64,000 nucleotides of DNA from DASRRB01 sp036732755. Lineage in GTDB: Bacteria; Planctomycetota; B15-G4; SIAN01. The stretch covers positions 22,769 through 86,768 of the forward strand of contig DAINBU010000006.1 of NCBI GenBank assembly GCA_036732755.1. Direction: 5' to 3'. The notes under the pieces were generated by a model. That model had not been told where the DNA came from. It was given only the letters and a program-made list of their open reading frames with translations, and did not search any database. Both the position numbers and the translations under genes were made by a program. Each line of letters starts with the position of its first letter. Positions within the stretch are counted from its first letter, which is position 1. This document shows positions 9,015-18,000 of this stretch, in pieces.

Positions 9015-9815
9015 ATGAGCAAGCACCTGATCGGAACGCGCAAGGAATGGCTCGCGAAGCGGCTCGAGCTGCTCGAAGCGGAGAAGGAGGCGACGCGCCG
9101 CAGCGACGAGCTGGCGCAGCGGCGCCAAGAATTGCCGTGGGTCAAGATCGACAAGGAGTATCGCTTCGAGACCGACGCCGGCGCCGCCTCGCTCGCCGAC
9201 CTCTTCCGCGGGCGATCGCAACTCCTCGTCTACCACTTCATGTTCGGGCCCGACTACCAGGCCGGCTGCCCGTCGTGCTCGGCGATCGCGGACGGCTTCA
9301 ACGGCATCGCCGTCCATCTGGCGAACCACGACGTCATGCTCACGGCGGTGTCGCGCGCGCCGTTCGCGAAGCTCCAGGCGTTCCAGAAGCGGATGGGATG
9401 GACCTTCCCGTGGGCGTCCTCGTACGGCGGCGACTTCAACCCCGACTTCAACGTCTGGTTCGACGAGGAGCAGCAGCGCTCGGGCGGCATCGAATACAAC
9501 TACAAGCGCGAGCCGGCGGCGGCCGGACCGGCCCGCGGGAAGACGATCGCGGAGTGGCAGCAGCGCGGCAGCGAGGGGCCCATCGCTCTGTTCGCGGCGG
9601 CGGCCGGGACCGACGCGGACACCTACATCCGCGAGCGGCCCGGCATGAGCGCGTTCGTGCGTGAAGACGGCGTGATCTACCACACCTATTCGACCTACGC
9701 GCGCGGGGTCGACAGCCTCTGGAACATGTACCAGTGGCTCGACCGCGCCCCCAAGGGACGCAACGAGTCGGGCCTCTGGTGGCGCCACCACGACGACTAC
9801 GGGAAGAAGAGCTGA
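9015..9815 (+). CDS. DUF899 family thioredoxin-like protein
   Basis: A 266-residue protein. The start at 9015 (MSKHLIGTRKEW) lies 9 nt after GGAG; an ATG at 9006 is too close to that site. Diagnostic DUF899 stretches are visible: KEWLAKRLELLEAEKE near the N-terminus, LPWVKIDKEYRFET, the FMFGPDYQAGCPSCSAIADG segment with a CPSC pair resembling a thioredoxin-type CxxC, and VYHTYSTYARGVD near the end. The family is predicted to have a thioredoxin/peroxiredoxin-like fold; its substrate is unknown. A membrane DUF2182 protein follows 8 nt downstream, as in a two-gene operon. Confidence 0.88.
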   Translation: MSKHLIGTRKEWLAKRLELLEAEKEATRRSDELAQRRQELPWVKIDKEYRFETDAGAASLADLFRGRSQLLVYHFMFGPDYQAGCPSCSAIADGFNGIAVHLANHDVMLTAVSRAPFAKLQAFQKRMGWTFPWASSYGGDFNPDFNVWFDEEQQRSGGIEYNYKREPAAAGPARGKTIAEWQQRGSEGPIALFAAAAGTDADTYIRERPGMSAFVREDGVIYHTYSTYARGVDSLWNMYQWLDRAPKGRNESGLWWRHHDDYGKKS

Positions 9816-9823
9816 GCCCGGCC

Positions 9824-10612
9824 ATGGCGACCGAGCGGACCGAGCGGACCTTCTTCGGCGTCTCCGCGCTGCTCTTCGCGGCCAGCACGGCGGTGACGAT
9901 CGCGTGGTGCGGGTCGATGCCGGCGACGTGCGACCTGCCGATGCCCGGCGGCTGGACGCTGTCGATGGCGTGGATGCGCATGCCCGGCCAGTCGTGGCTC
10001 GCGGCCGCCGCGTCGTTCCTCGGCATGTGGGTCGTGATGATGGTGGCGATGATGCTGCCGTCGCTCGTCCCCATGCTGCGGCGCTATCGGCTGGCGGTCG
10101 GCGGGACGCGCGTCACGACGCCGGGCTGGCGGACCGCGCTCGTGGGAGCGGGTTACTTCTTCGTCTGGTCGCTGTGGGGCGTGGCCGCGTTCCCGCTCGG
10201 CGTCGCGCTGGCGGCGGTCGAGATGCGGCAGCCGGCGCTCGCGCGCGCCGTCCCGTTCGCGATCGGCGGCGTCGTCGTGCTCGCCGGCGCGCTGCAGTTC
10301 AGCGCGTGGAAGGCGCGGGCGCTCGCCTGCTGTCGCGAGTCGCCCGGGCCGGGCCGCGCGCTGCCGGCCGACGCCGGCACGGCGTGGCGGCACGGACTGC
10401 GCCTCGGCCTCCACTGCAGCCGCTGCTGCGCCGGCCTGACGGCGGCGTTGCTGGTGCTCGGAGTCATGGACCTGCGCGCGATGGCGGTCGTGACGGCCGC
10501 CACCACCGTCGAACGCCTCGCGCCGGCCGGCGAGCGCGTCGCAAGGGCCATCGGGGCGATCGTCGTCGCGTCGGGTCTGTTCCTGGTCGCGCGCGCCGCC
10601 GGCGTCGGATGA
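9824..10612 (+). CDS. DUF2182 integral membrane protein
   Basis: A 262-residue protein with about six hydrophobic helices. It shows the pattern typical of DUF2182 (predicted metal-binding membrane protein): MGMWVVMMVAMMLPS-like sequence around residues 65-85 (here LGMWVVMMVAMMLPSLVPML) and Cys-rich CSRCCAGLTAALLVLGVMDLRAM near residue 205. An HGLRLGLHCSRCC segment offers His and Cys metal ligands. The ATG at 9824 is used because upstream in-frame sequence belongs to the DUF899 gene. The two genes are probably co-transcribed and end at the bidirectional hairpin at 10654. Confidence 0.85.
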   Translation: MATERTERTFFGVSALLFAASTAVTIAWCGSMPATCDLPMPGGWTLSMAWMRMPGQSWLAAAASFLGMWVVMMVAMMLPSLVPMLRRYRLAVGGTRVTTPGWRTALVGAGYFFVWSLWGVAAFPLGVALAAVEMRQPALARAVPFAIGGVVVLAGALQFSAWKARALACCRESPGPGRALPADAGTAWRHGLRLGLHCSRCCAGLTAALLVLGVMDLRAMAVVTAATTVERLAPAGERVARAIGAIVVASGLFLVARAAGVG

Positions 10613-10653
10613 CGCGGCGGCGCGCGCCGGTCCGCGGACCCTGAAAACACAAA

Positions 10654-10682
10654 GGCACCCGCGCCCTCACCGCGCGGGTGCC
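10654..10682. terminator. Hairpin terminator between convergent genes
   Basis: A 10-bp perfect stem (GGCACCCGCG / CGCGGGTGCC) with a 9-nt loop lies between the convergent DUF2182 and CBS genes. On the minus strand the stem is followed by TTTGTGTTTT, a U-tract suitable for terminating the CBS-domain transcript. It may also act on the plus strand. Confidence 0.8.
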
Positions 10683-10736
10683 TCGACTTCGATCGCGGCG
10701 GCACGGAACGCCAGTTCGAGCCGCCGCGGACGACGC

Positions 10737-11246
10737 TCAGTGCGGGAACACCTTCAGCAGGTCGAGCGTCGTCACGATTCCGATCGGGTGCCGACTCGGG
10801 TCGACGACGATCGCGCGATGGACCCGCGCTGCCGCGAGCCTCCGCGCCACCGTCGCCGCGGTCTCCTCGGGCGTGGCCGTGACTGGGTCGATCGACATCA
10901 CGTCGTCGACCGTGCCGAGCCGCGCCACGTCGATCTCGAACGTCCCCACACTGTCGGCCATGAGGAGGTCGAGCCAGTCTTCGCCCGGCCGCGCCTCGAT
11001 CGGCCCCTCGAGCAGGCGCCTCAGGAGATCGGTGCGCGAGACGACGCCCAGCAGACGGTCCTGATCGTCGACGACCGGGGCCCCCGAGATCTCGTTCTCG
11101 TCGAGCATGCGTGCGAGGTCGCGCAGGCTGTCGCCGCTCTCGGCGCAGATGGGCTTGTCGGTCATCACGTCGCGCACGTGCGACGGGCCGCGCTTCGCGG
11201 CGGGCTTCACTTCCGGCTTCATGGCACGCTTCACGGCAGTCTTCAT
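10737..11246 (-). CDS. CBS-domain pair protein
   Basis: A 169-residue protein with a basic N-terminus (MKTAVKRAMKPEVKPAAKRG) followed by two CBS modules. CBS1 covers about residues 22-85 (VRDVMTDKPICAESGDSLRDLARMLDE, then GAPVVDDQDRLLGVVSRTDLLR). CBS2 covers about 108-168 (TVDDVMSIDPVTATPEETAATVARRL, then HRAIVVDPSRHPIGIVTTLDLL). CBS pairs bind adenine nucleotides and regulate other activities. The ATG has GAGGG 7 nt upstream; a longer GTG-type start would add about 26 residues without homology. It stands alone, so its partner is unknown. Confidence 0.9.
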   Translation of the reverse strand: MKTAVKRAMKPEVKPAAKRGPSHVRDVMTDKPICAESGDSLRDLARMLDENEISGAPVVDDQDRLLGVVSRTDLLRRLLEGPIEARPGEDWLDLLMADSVGTFEIDVARLGTVDDVMSIDPVTATPEETAATVARRLAAARVHRAIVVDPSRHPIGIVTTLDLLKVFPH

Positions 11247-11394
11247 GGGGGTGCCCTCGTCGGTCCACGGACGAACCGTAGGGCCGAACGCAACGCCTGT
11301 TCCCGCGATTCCCGCCGCGGCCAACGCGCGCGATCCAGGACGGATGCGAGAACCTCCGCAGACGACCGCGCACCGCTCCCCACCTGGACGGCGG

Positions 11395-11928
11395 TCACTT
11401 CTCGACGTCGTTCCCTTCGAAGAGGGTGATCACGCGGTTCTCGAGACTGCCCGGCCGCTGGAGGTGGACCGAGGCGGTGAGGCGCAGGGCGTCCTTGGGA
11501 CCCGTGAAGCTCAGGACGACGCTCTCGAGGAAGCGCTGGCCGACTTCGAGCTCGGGCAGCAGGCCCGGGAAATGGGCCGAATCGACGGGGAGCTCGACGG
11601 TTCCGAGCGGCGGAATCGAGACGCCGACGAGGTCGCTGTCGTGAGCAAGGACTTCGGAGAGCCCGTTCGGGCCCATCGCGAGGACGTCGCCGAGGACGAG
11701 CGTCCGCGTCATGCTCTTGTTGACGAGGAAGAGCGTCGTGTTGGTCTCGTCGTGGTTGCCGTCCAGGTCGATGTACTGGGCGCGGACCTGCATGGTGTGC
11801 CCGTTGCCGTGGTCGGCGGGGGCCGCGGCCGCTGCCGCGCTCGCTCCCTGCGTGTGGCTCAGGAGGGCCGAAGATCCGACGAAGAGCACGGGGAGAAGCA
11901 CGAAGAGCAGCGCGCGCCGTCGGGTCAT
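11395..11928 (-). CDS. Hypothetical secreted protein
   Basis: A 177-residue protein with a clear signal peptide (MTRRRALLFVLLPVLFVGSSALL, cleavage near residue 30) and a low-complexity Ala stretch. The mature part is beta-rich and hydrophilic (AQYIDLDGNHDETNTTLFLVNKS, then VELPVDSAHFPGLLPEL), as in small extracytoplasmic Ig-like domains. No family was recognised. It sits between the CBS gene and the RiPP locus with 130-150 nt on each side and is not clearly part of either. Confidence 0.65.
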   Translation of the reverse strand: MTRRRALLFVLLPVLFVGSSALLSHTQGASAAAAAAPADHGNGHTMQVRAQYIDLDGNHDETNTTLFLVNKSMTRTLVLGDVLAMGPNGLSEVLAHDSDLVGVSIPPLGTVELPVDSAHFPGLLPELEVGQRFLESVVLSFTGPKDALRLTASVHLQRPGSLENRVITLFEGNDVEK

Positions 11929-12061
11929 GGTCGCCTCCGGGGAGTGGAACGAGAGGGGATCGAGGTTCCGGGCACGCTCGGACTCGCGAGCGCTTGCGAC
12001 GGATCATTCCCGCGCGCGGCGGACTTGACGAGGGGTTCGTGCGCGCGGATCGAGGACCCGG

Positions 12062-13318
12062 TCAGCGCAGCCCGAACGGGATCAGCCAGCGCCGATCGGC
12101 GCCGGCGCGCGTGAGCAGGATCGACAGCACGCCCGGCGCGCCCGTGAGCAGCGACCGGTCGGCGCCCATTCCTTCCACATAAGAGAGGTTGCGGAGCAGC
12201 AGCTCTTCCAGGAGCCTCGCCTTCCGCGCGGCTGCGGGAAGACCCGCACTCCGTTCAAAAGCGTCCGCGAGCGCGAGCATCCCCGCGATCCCGTGGCAGA
12301 GGCCGATCTGCTCCGGAACGTCCGCCGCGCGATCGACGCCGGGCTCGACGCGCTCGCACCACGACTCCATCGCCGCGAGCGCGAACGTCGTGACGTCGCT
12401 CCTGCCGAGGACGCGCCCGCTCTCCCACAGCGCCCACGCGATGCCCGGCGTCCCGTAGCACCACGCCTGCGGCGACGGCGCCCGCGAGCTCGGCGCGTCG
12501 CCGTCGAGGCTCGCGTGCGGCCAGGCCCGCAGGCCGGTCCGGTCGACGTACGACCGGGCGACGAGCCAGTCGGCGATGCGCGCGAGCGCGACCCGGGCCC
12601 GCGTCGTCGGTGCGACGCCGTGCCCGAGCGCCGCCGCGAGCGCGAGCGCCACGCCCGCGACTCCGTGCGCGACGCCGGTATTGATCCGCCCCTCGCCCCA
12701 CTTCAACCGCGGGTCGTCCTGGTCGCGGCCGAGCCGGAATGCCGCGAGCTCGTCGTCGCAGAGCGCGAGGAGCTGGCGCACGCACTGCTTCGCCAGCCGG
12801 CGCCGCGGCTGCGCGCCCGGCGCGTCGAGCCGCCCCGATGCGACGAGAGTGAGAAGCAGGCCAGCGGGTCCGCGGACGAGGTCGTAGTCGAACCAGCGGA
12901 CCTCCTTCGACCGCCAGCAGTCGCGCGGCAGCGCCTCCGCGATCTGCTCCCACAACGACGCACTCACGCGCCGCAGCCGCGGCACGGTGCGCATCGCGAA
13001 TGCGAGCCCCGACAGCGGACCGGTCGGACCAAATTCGAGCGCGCCGGACCGGAGCGCCTCGCTCAGCCGCTCGAGCCAGCGCTCGACCACGCGCTCGTGG
13101 ACGGGACCGCCGAAGCGTCCGGCGGCGAGCGCGGCGAGCACGAGCGGGCCGGGATCGCAGGTACCGCTCGACGGCTCGAGCTTCCCCTCGCCGTCTCCGT
13201 CGCCGGCGCAACGGTCGAGCGTCCGCCGGACGAGCGAACGCAGATCGCGATCAGGACGGTCGCGCCGCGGAGCGGCCCTCGTGACCGCAGCGGCCCCTCG
13301 CGCAGCGCGACCGTTCAT
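12062..13318 (-). CDS. lanC: LanC-like lanthionine cyclase
   Basis: A 418-residue protein with the LanC alpha/alpha-toroid signature. The zinc ligands are Cys287 in WCYGTPGIAW and Cys341-His342 in CHGIAG. The likely catalytic His218 lies in NTGVAHGVAGVAL. Repeated G-x-x-G helical-pair motifs run through the protein (GPLSGLAF, LTGAPGVLS). LanC adds Cys thiols to dehydroalanine and dehydrobutyrine to make (methyl)lanthionine rings. It begins 7 nt after precursor A1 and is the last gene of the minus-strand operon that includes precursors A1 and A2. Its 5' end lies inside a tandem duplication. All catalytic residues are present, so an active enzyme is expected. Confidence 0.92.
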   Translation of the reverse strand: MNGRAARGAAAVTRAAPRRDRPDRDLRSLVRRTLDRCAGDGDGEGKLEPSSGTCDPGPLVLAALAAGRFGGPVHERVVERWLERLSEALRSGALEFGPTGPLSGLAFAMRTVPRLRRVSASLWEQIAEALPRDCWRSKEVRWFDYDLVRGPAGLLLTLVASGRLDAPGAQPRRRLAKQCVRQLLALCDDELAAFRLGRDQDDPRLKWGEGRINTGVAHGVAGVALALAAALGHGVAPTTRARVALARIADWLVARSYVDRTGLRAWPHASLDGDAPSSRAPSPQAWCYGTPGIAWALWESGRVLGRSDVTTFALAAMESWCERVEPGVDRAADVPEQIGLCHGIAGMLALADAFERSAGLPAAARKARLLEELLLRNLSYVEGMGADRSLLTGAPGVLSILLTRAGADRRWLIPFGLR

Positions 13319-13325
13319 CCGCGGC

Positions 13326-13505
13326 TCAGTAGCCGTGGCAGTGGCCGCTGGGCCCGCAGAAGAAGTAGGTACTGCCGCAGTTTTGCGTCCCCTTGCCGCC
13401 CTTCGCCGGGGCGATCCGCTCTTCGAGCTTCTCGATGAGGAAGCGCTTCCGTTTCACGACGTCGTCGGACTTCGGAGCTGGGGCACGGATGTTCTTCGAG
13501 GACAT
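13326..13505 (-). CDS. RiPP precursor peptide A1 (LEERIAP leader)
   Basis: A 59-residue peptide. The start MSSKNIRAPAP is preceded by AAGGGAGAA at ideal spacing; a longer upstream frame lacks similarity to its paralogs. The leader has KRKRFLIEKLEERIAP (residues 18-33) followed by AKGGKGT. The tail TQNCGSTYFFCGPSGHCHGY (40-59) has Cys at 43, 50 and 56 and Ser/Thr at 40, 45, 46 and 53. This fits LanB dehydration and LanC cyclisation. A Gly-Gly at 36-37 is a possible processing site (inference). It lies 7 nt before lanC and is paralogous to A2 and A3. The product is unknown. Confidence 0.88.
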   Translation of the reverse strand: MSSKNIRAPAPKSDDVVKRKRFLIEKLEERIAPAKGGKGTQNCGSTYFFCGPSGHCHGY

Positions 13506-13678
13506 GTCGGTTCTCCCTTCGGGTTTCGGGCAGCGACTCGGCGAGGGAGACGACACTGCCCGCTCCGATCGAAGGTCGATTCGCCGCCGCGGGCCGGAAC
13601 GGATCACGACGGTCGCGCCGCGGAGCCGTCCTCACGACTGGAGCGGCCCCTCGCGCGGCGCGACCGTTCTTTCGCGAC

Positions 13679-13855
13679 TCAGTAGGCGCTGCCGCCTCCG
13701 CTGAACGACGTGCAGTTGGCGGTCCCGCAGTTGTTCGTCCCCTTGCCGCCCTTCTTCGGGGCGATCCGCTCCTCGAGCTTCTCGATGCGGAAGCGCTTCG
13801 GCTTCACGACGTCGTCGGACTTCGGCGCCGGGACACGGACGTTCTTCGCGGACAT
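13679..13855 (-). CDS. RiPP precursor peptide A2 (LEERIAP leader)
   Basis: A 58-residue peptide. It begins MSAKNVRVPAPKSDDVVK and has the shared leader PKRFRIEKLEERIAPKKGGKGT. The tail NNCGTANCTSFSGGGSAY has Cys at 43 and 48 and several Ser/Thr (45, 49, 50, 52, 56). The ribosome-binding site AAGGGAGAA is the same as for A1. It lies between the FAD oxidoreductase gene and A1 on the minus strand and is one half of the tandem duplication. It was read directly from the sequence and confirmed by alignment with A1 and the unlinked A3. The tail is Gly-rich near the end and finishes in an aromatic residue like its paralogs. Confidence 0.88.
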   Translation of the reverse strand: MSAKNVRVPAPKSDDVVKPKRFRIEKLEERIAPKKGGKGTNNCGTANCTSFSGGGSAY

Positions 13856-13970
13856 GTCAGTTCTCCCTTCGGGTTTCGGGCAGCGACTCGCCAGGGGAGA
13901 CGCAACCGCCCCGTCCGATCGAACGGCGACGCGCCGCCGCGGGGCCGCGCCCCCGCGGCCGACCGCGGCG

Positions 13971-15038
13971 TCAGTGCGCGAGCTCCCGCGCCGACCGGAG
14001 CCACCCGGCCCACGCCGAATGGGGCACGGCGAGCCACGGCAGGAAGCCGTTCGCCTCGTCGTGGGCGGCGAGCTCGGTCGCGGCGCGGCAGCTGAGCCCG
14101 GCGACGAAGCCGGTGTAGAGCGCCTGCAGGACGCCCGAGAGCGGGAAGATCGCGTTGCCGCACGCCCAGATCCCCGCGACGCTCGTGCGCCCCCATGCGT
14201 CGGTCACGACGTAGCCGTCGCGGCAGCGGATCTTCGTCCCGCGCACGAGACGCGCCGCGTTCTGCGGGCGGAGCTTGTAGGTGTTGTAATCGAAGACGAC
14301 GGCGGCGTAGTCGGCGTGCACGCCCGCCTCGCCCGAGTTCCAGCGCGAGCGCGCCAGCGCCTGCGTGGAGCGGCGCAGCGCCGCGGCGTGCGAGCCGTCG
14401 CCCGCGCCGAGCCGGCGGTCGAGCGCGCCCGCGCTCCCGTTCCCGCCGTCGTCGAGCGCCGTCTCGATCGCGAGCGCGCGCGTCGCGGCGCGGAAGCGCT
14501 CCGCGGTCGCCTCGACCGCCGGATGGCAGCCGGCGATCAGCAGCCGCTTGCGATGCAGCGTCCCGTCCGCAGCCAGTTGCTCGGCACGTTGAATGAACGC
14601 CTGCTGGCCCGGCAGCGTCTCCGCCATGAAGATCGCGTTGCGGAAGCGCAGGAAGCGCAGGTGGGAGAAGATGCCGCAGGCGACGACCACCGCCGGCGCG
14701 CGGAACGTCCCGCCCGCCGTGTCGACCGCGAAGCGGCCGCGCTCGCGGCGGATGCGCGTGGCGGCGACGCCGGAGCGCACCTCGACCGGCAGGTCGCGCA
14801 GCTGGTCGAGCAGCATCACCTTGAGCTGCCCGCCCTTGATGATCCAGCCGTTGGTGAGGGTGAGCGTCCCGTACGCGGCGATCCCGCCGGGCCGCACGTG
14901 CTCCTCGAGGACGAGCACGCGGCCGAACCGGCTCGGCGGCGTCGACCACCACGGCGTCCCCTGCGACGCGGTGAGCGCGGCCATGAGGCCCGACGGCCCC
15001 GCCCCGATCACGATCACGTCGTGGCTCGACTCGCCCAT
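13971..15038 (-). CDS. FAD-dependent oxidoreductase (thioredoxin-reductase-like) of the RiPP operon
   Basis: A 355-residue flavoprotein. The N-terminal Rossmann motif is VIVIGAGPSGLMAAL (residues 9-23), with an acidic FAD ribose-binding strand end (VLVLEEHVRPGG) after an insertion. A second dinucleotide-type segment contains KRLLIAGCHPAVEATAE. A C-terminal FAD-type motif, GIWACGNAIFPLSG, matches the TrxR-like GD/GN segment. No CxxC redox pair is visible, so it is not a classical thioredoxin reductase. It starts 11 nt after the kinase gene and precedes precursor A2, so it is likely co-transcribed and may oxidise or reduce the peptide; the substrate is unknown. The ATG MGESSHD was chosen because the upstream residues overlap the kinase. 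Confidence 0.8.
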   Translation of the reverse strand: MGESSHDVIVIGAGPSGLMAALTASQGTPWWSTPPSRFGRVLVLEEHVRPGGIAAYGTLTLTNGWIIKGGQLKVMLLDQLRDLPVEVRSGVAATRIRRERGRFAVDTAGGTFRAPAVVVACGIFSHLRFLRFRNAIFMAETLPGQQAFIQRAEQLAADGTLHRKRLLIAGCHPAVEATAERFRAATRALAIETALDDGGNGSAGALDRRLGAGDGSHAAALRRSTQALARSRWNSGEAGVHADYAAVVFDYNTYKLRPQNAARLVRGTKIRCRDGYVVTDAWGRTSVAGIWACGNAIFPLSGVLQALYTGFVAGLSCRAATELAAHDEANGFLPWLAVPHSAWAGWLRSARELAH

Positions 15039-15049
15039 CGGGGGCGCCC

Positions 15050-18000
15050 TCACTTCGGCGGGATCGCTTTCTCGACGTCGACCCACAGCTTCTTCCACGC
15101 CTCACGCTCGCCCGCGGGCAGCGCGGCGACCTCGTCGCGGACGCTCTTGAAGTCGGCGTCCTCCTTCCAATCCGCGAGCTTGTCCACCTTGCCGGCCGCC
15201 AGGCGCGCCGCGAGGTCGGCGCGCAGCCACTGCAGCGCGCGCCCACGCCACGCGGCGGCGTCCGGCGCCCCGCTCGCCGCGGCCAGGACGGCGGTGCACG
15301 CGGCGTTGTAGCGGTGCGAGCGGTCGAGGTCGTTCGCGAGCGACGCGTCGCTCGCGAGCGCCTTCTCGAAGAAGCGCGCCGCTTCGAGGAAGCGCTGCTT
15401 CCCGTAGAGGATGAGCGCGTACTCGAGGCGCTCCCCTTCATTGCCCGGCGCCGCCGCGCCTTTCACCACGTCCTCGAGGCGATCCTCGAACGCGATCTGC
15501 TTCTCGACCGTCGCGATCCTCTCGGCCGATTTCGCCCTCCAGCCCGGTTGCCTCGACCCGAGCTCGTGCCCCGTCTTCAGGTAGGGCAGCGCCTCGCGGT
15601 AGCGCTTCTGCATGTGGTAGAGCTGCCCGAGCAGGTAGTGCGCCTCCGCCATGCCGGGCTCGGCGTCGATCGCCGCTTTGCAGTGCGCCTCGCATTCCGC
15701 GTCGTTCTTCCCGTCGCCGTAGAGCGTCATGGCGAGGTTGCAGTGCGCGGGTGCGTTGCCCGGGTCGATCCGGATCGCGTCGTGATAGGCGGCGAGCACT
15801 TGCGCGAGTTCCTTCTTCTCGTCGAGCGCGCTGCCGAGCGAGTTGTAGGCGAGCGCCAGGGTGGTCGCGTCGTGCCTCTGCCGATCGTCGCGCTGCTCCA
15901 CGACGACCGGCACCCGGTCCCGCAGGAGATCGATTGCGATGTGGAACTCCGCGATGCCGCGGGCGGGCTCGCCCTTGTGGCAGAAGGTGATGCCGAGGTT
16001 CAAGTGCGCCTCGGGCTTGTCAGGCTCGAGGTCGAGCGCCTTGGTCAGCGCCGTGATCGCGGCGTCGGTCCGTCTCGCGTCGTTGTTCGCGCGGCCGAGC
16101 TCGGTCCACGCGTCGGCGTAGTCGTCGCGGACCCGGACCGCCGCCTCGTACGCCTCGATCTCCCGGGCGCGGTCGCCCTTCATCACGTAGGCGCGTGCCT
16201 TCATGCGGAGCGCCTCGGCGAAGTCGGGTTTCACCGCCACCGCCGCGTCGAACGCCGCGATCGCGCGGTCCGGATCGCGCAGCGCAAGGAATGACGCGCC
16301 GATCTCGTAGTGCGAGTTGGCGAACTGGGGGTCGATCTTCAGCGCCTCCTGGAACGACGCGATCGCCTCGCGGTGCTTTCTCAACTTGGCGAGCACCTGG
16401 CCGAGGGAGTGGCGCCCCCGGGCGTAGTTCGGCTTGATCCGGATCACTTCCAGGTAGGCGTCGTGCGCCCCTGCGTAGTCGCCTTTGTCGCGCAGCGCGT
16501 TCCCGAGCCCGCCCCACAGGTCGGCGTCGTCCCGCCCGAATTCGAGCGCCGCGCGGCTCGTCTTGATCGCCTCGTCGAGCTCGCCGTGATCGGCGAGCGC
16601 GGAGGCGAGGTTGATGTAGGCGTGCTGGAAGCCGGGCTCGAGCTCGATCGCATGCTCGTACTCGCGGATCGCGTTCTCCCACTCCTTCATCGCGGTGTAG
16701 ACGCAACCGAGGTTGAAGCGGGCGCGCGCGCTCTTCGGGGCGAGGCGGATCCCCTCGTTCGCCGCCGCCAGCGACTCCTCGAGCTTGCCCTGGAGCGCCA
16801 GCGCGATGGCGAGGTTGCCGTGCGCCTGGGTGAGCGTCGCCTCGAGCTCGATCGCCTTGCGGTACGCCGCGATCGCGTCGTCGAGGCGCCCCGCCTCCCT
16901 CAGCGCGAGGCCGCGGTTCACGTGCGCACGCGCCGCGCCGGGATCGAGCTCGACGCCGCGGTCGTGCGATCGCACCGCCTCGCCGATCCGGCCGAGCGAC
17001 ACGAAGATCATCCCGCGCGCCGTCCAGGCCCACGCGTAGCTCGGGTCGACGGCGATGGCGCGCTCGTAGGCCACGAGCGCCTCCTCGAGCTTGCCCATCC
17101 CCGCCAGCACGTCGCCCTTCCCGCAGAAGCAGTTGGGGAGGTCGGGGTCGAGCTGGCACGCCGTCTCGTACTCGGCCAGCGCGTCCTGCGCCTTGCCCAT
17201 GTCGGCGAGGACGTTCGCGCGATAGGTGTGGAAGGGGGCGCTCTTCCCGTCGAGCTCGAGCGCGCGGTCGTGCGCGACGAGCGCTGCGTCGAGGCGGCCG
17301 ACGTCCTTCAGGACGCAGCCGCGGAAGGAGTACGCCTCCGCGAGGTCGGGCTTGGCCGTGCACGCGGCCTCGATCGCCGCGAGCGCGTCGTCGTACTTCT
17401 GCTCGTGCCAGAGCATGTGGCCGCGCTGCATGTGCGCCCAGGCGTCGGACGCCGCCCGAGCGATCCGGCCGTCGAGCAGCGCGATCGCGTCGTCGTAACG
17501 CTGCAGCGCGTGCAGGATCGTCACGCGCGTGCCGATCGACGCGGCGTCGTCGAAGTTGCGCTCGTGGAAGCGCAGCGCCGCCTCGAGCAGGCGCCGGCGC
17601 GCCGGCCGCGGGGGCGCGAGGTCGGCCATGCCGGAGATGCCGATCTCGACCAGGAACTTGTCGACCGCGGAGCGCGCGAGGAGGAGGTTGTCCTTGGCGC
17701 GGTCGAGCGCGGCCTGCGTCTGGCGCTGCTCCTTCCCGACGCGGAAGAGGTCGACGGCGAGCGCGACCAGCCCGAGCAGCAGCACGACGAAGGCGGCGGT
17801 CACGAAGCCCTTGTGGCGCCGGACCCACTTCGACGCGCGCGCCGCGACGGACGGCCGGCGCGCCAGGATCGGCTGGTCCTTGAGGTAGCGGCCGAGGTCC
17901 TCCGCCATCTCGAGCGCGGTCGAGTAGCGCGAGGAGGGGTCCTTCGACATCGCCTTCAGGACGATCGTCTCGAGGTCGACGGGGAGCGCGTCGTTCCACC

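Larger units (their letters stand above)
13249..13948. repeat. Tandem duplication of about 350 bp carrying precursor A1 / A2
   Basis: Two head-to-tail units lie about 353 bp apart, near 13249-13597 and 13602-13948. Each contains the same 5' leader (TTCTCCCTTCGGGTTTCGGG upstream on the plus strand), a precursor gene, and at its 3' end a copy of the first codons of lanC. In the unit near 13670 the lanC start CAT (13316) has become CTT, so that copy is a dead remnant. The core regions of the two precursors have diverged most. This shows directly that the precursor family expanded by local duplication. Confidence 0.9.

Noticed and set aside
13971..15038. FAD enzyme as classical thioredoxin reductase
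   Set aside because: No CxxC active-site pair is visible in the sequence.
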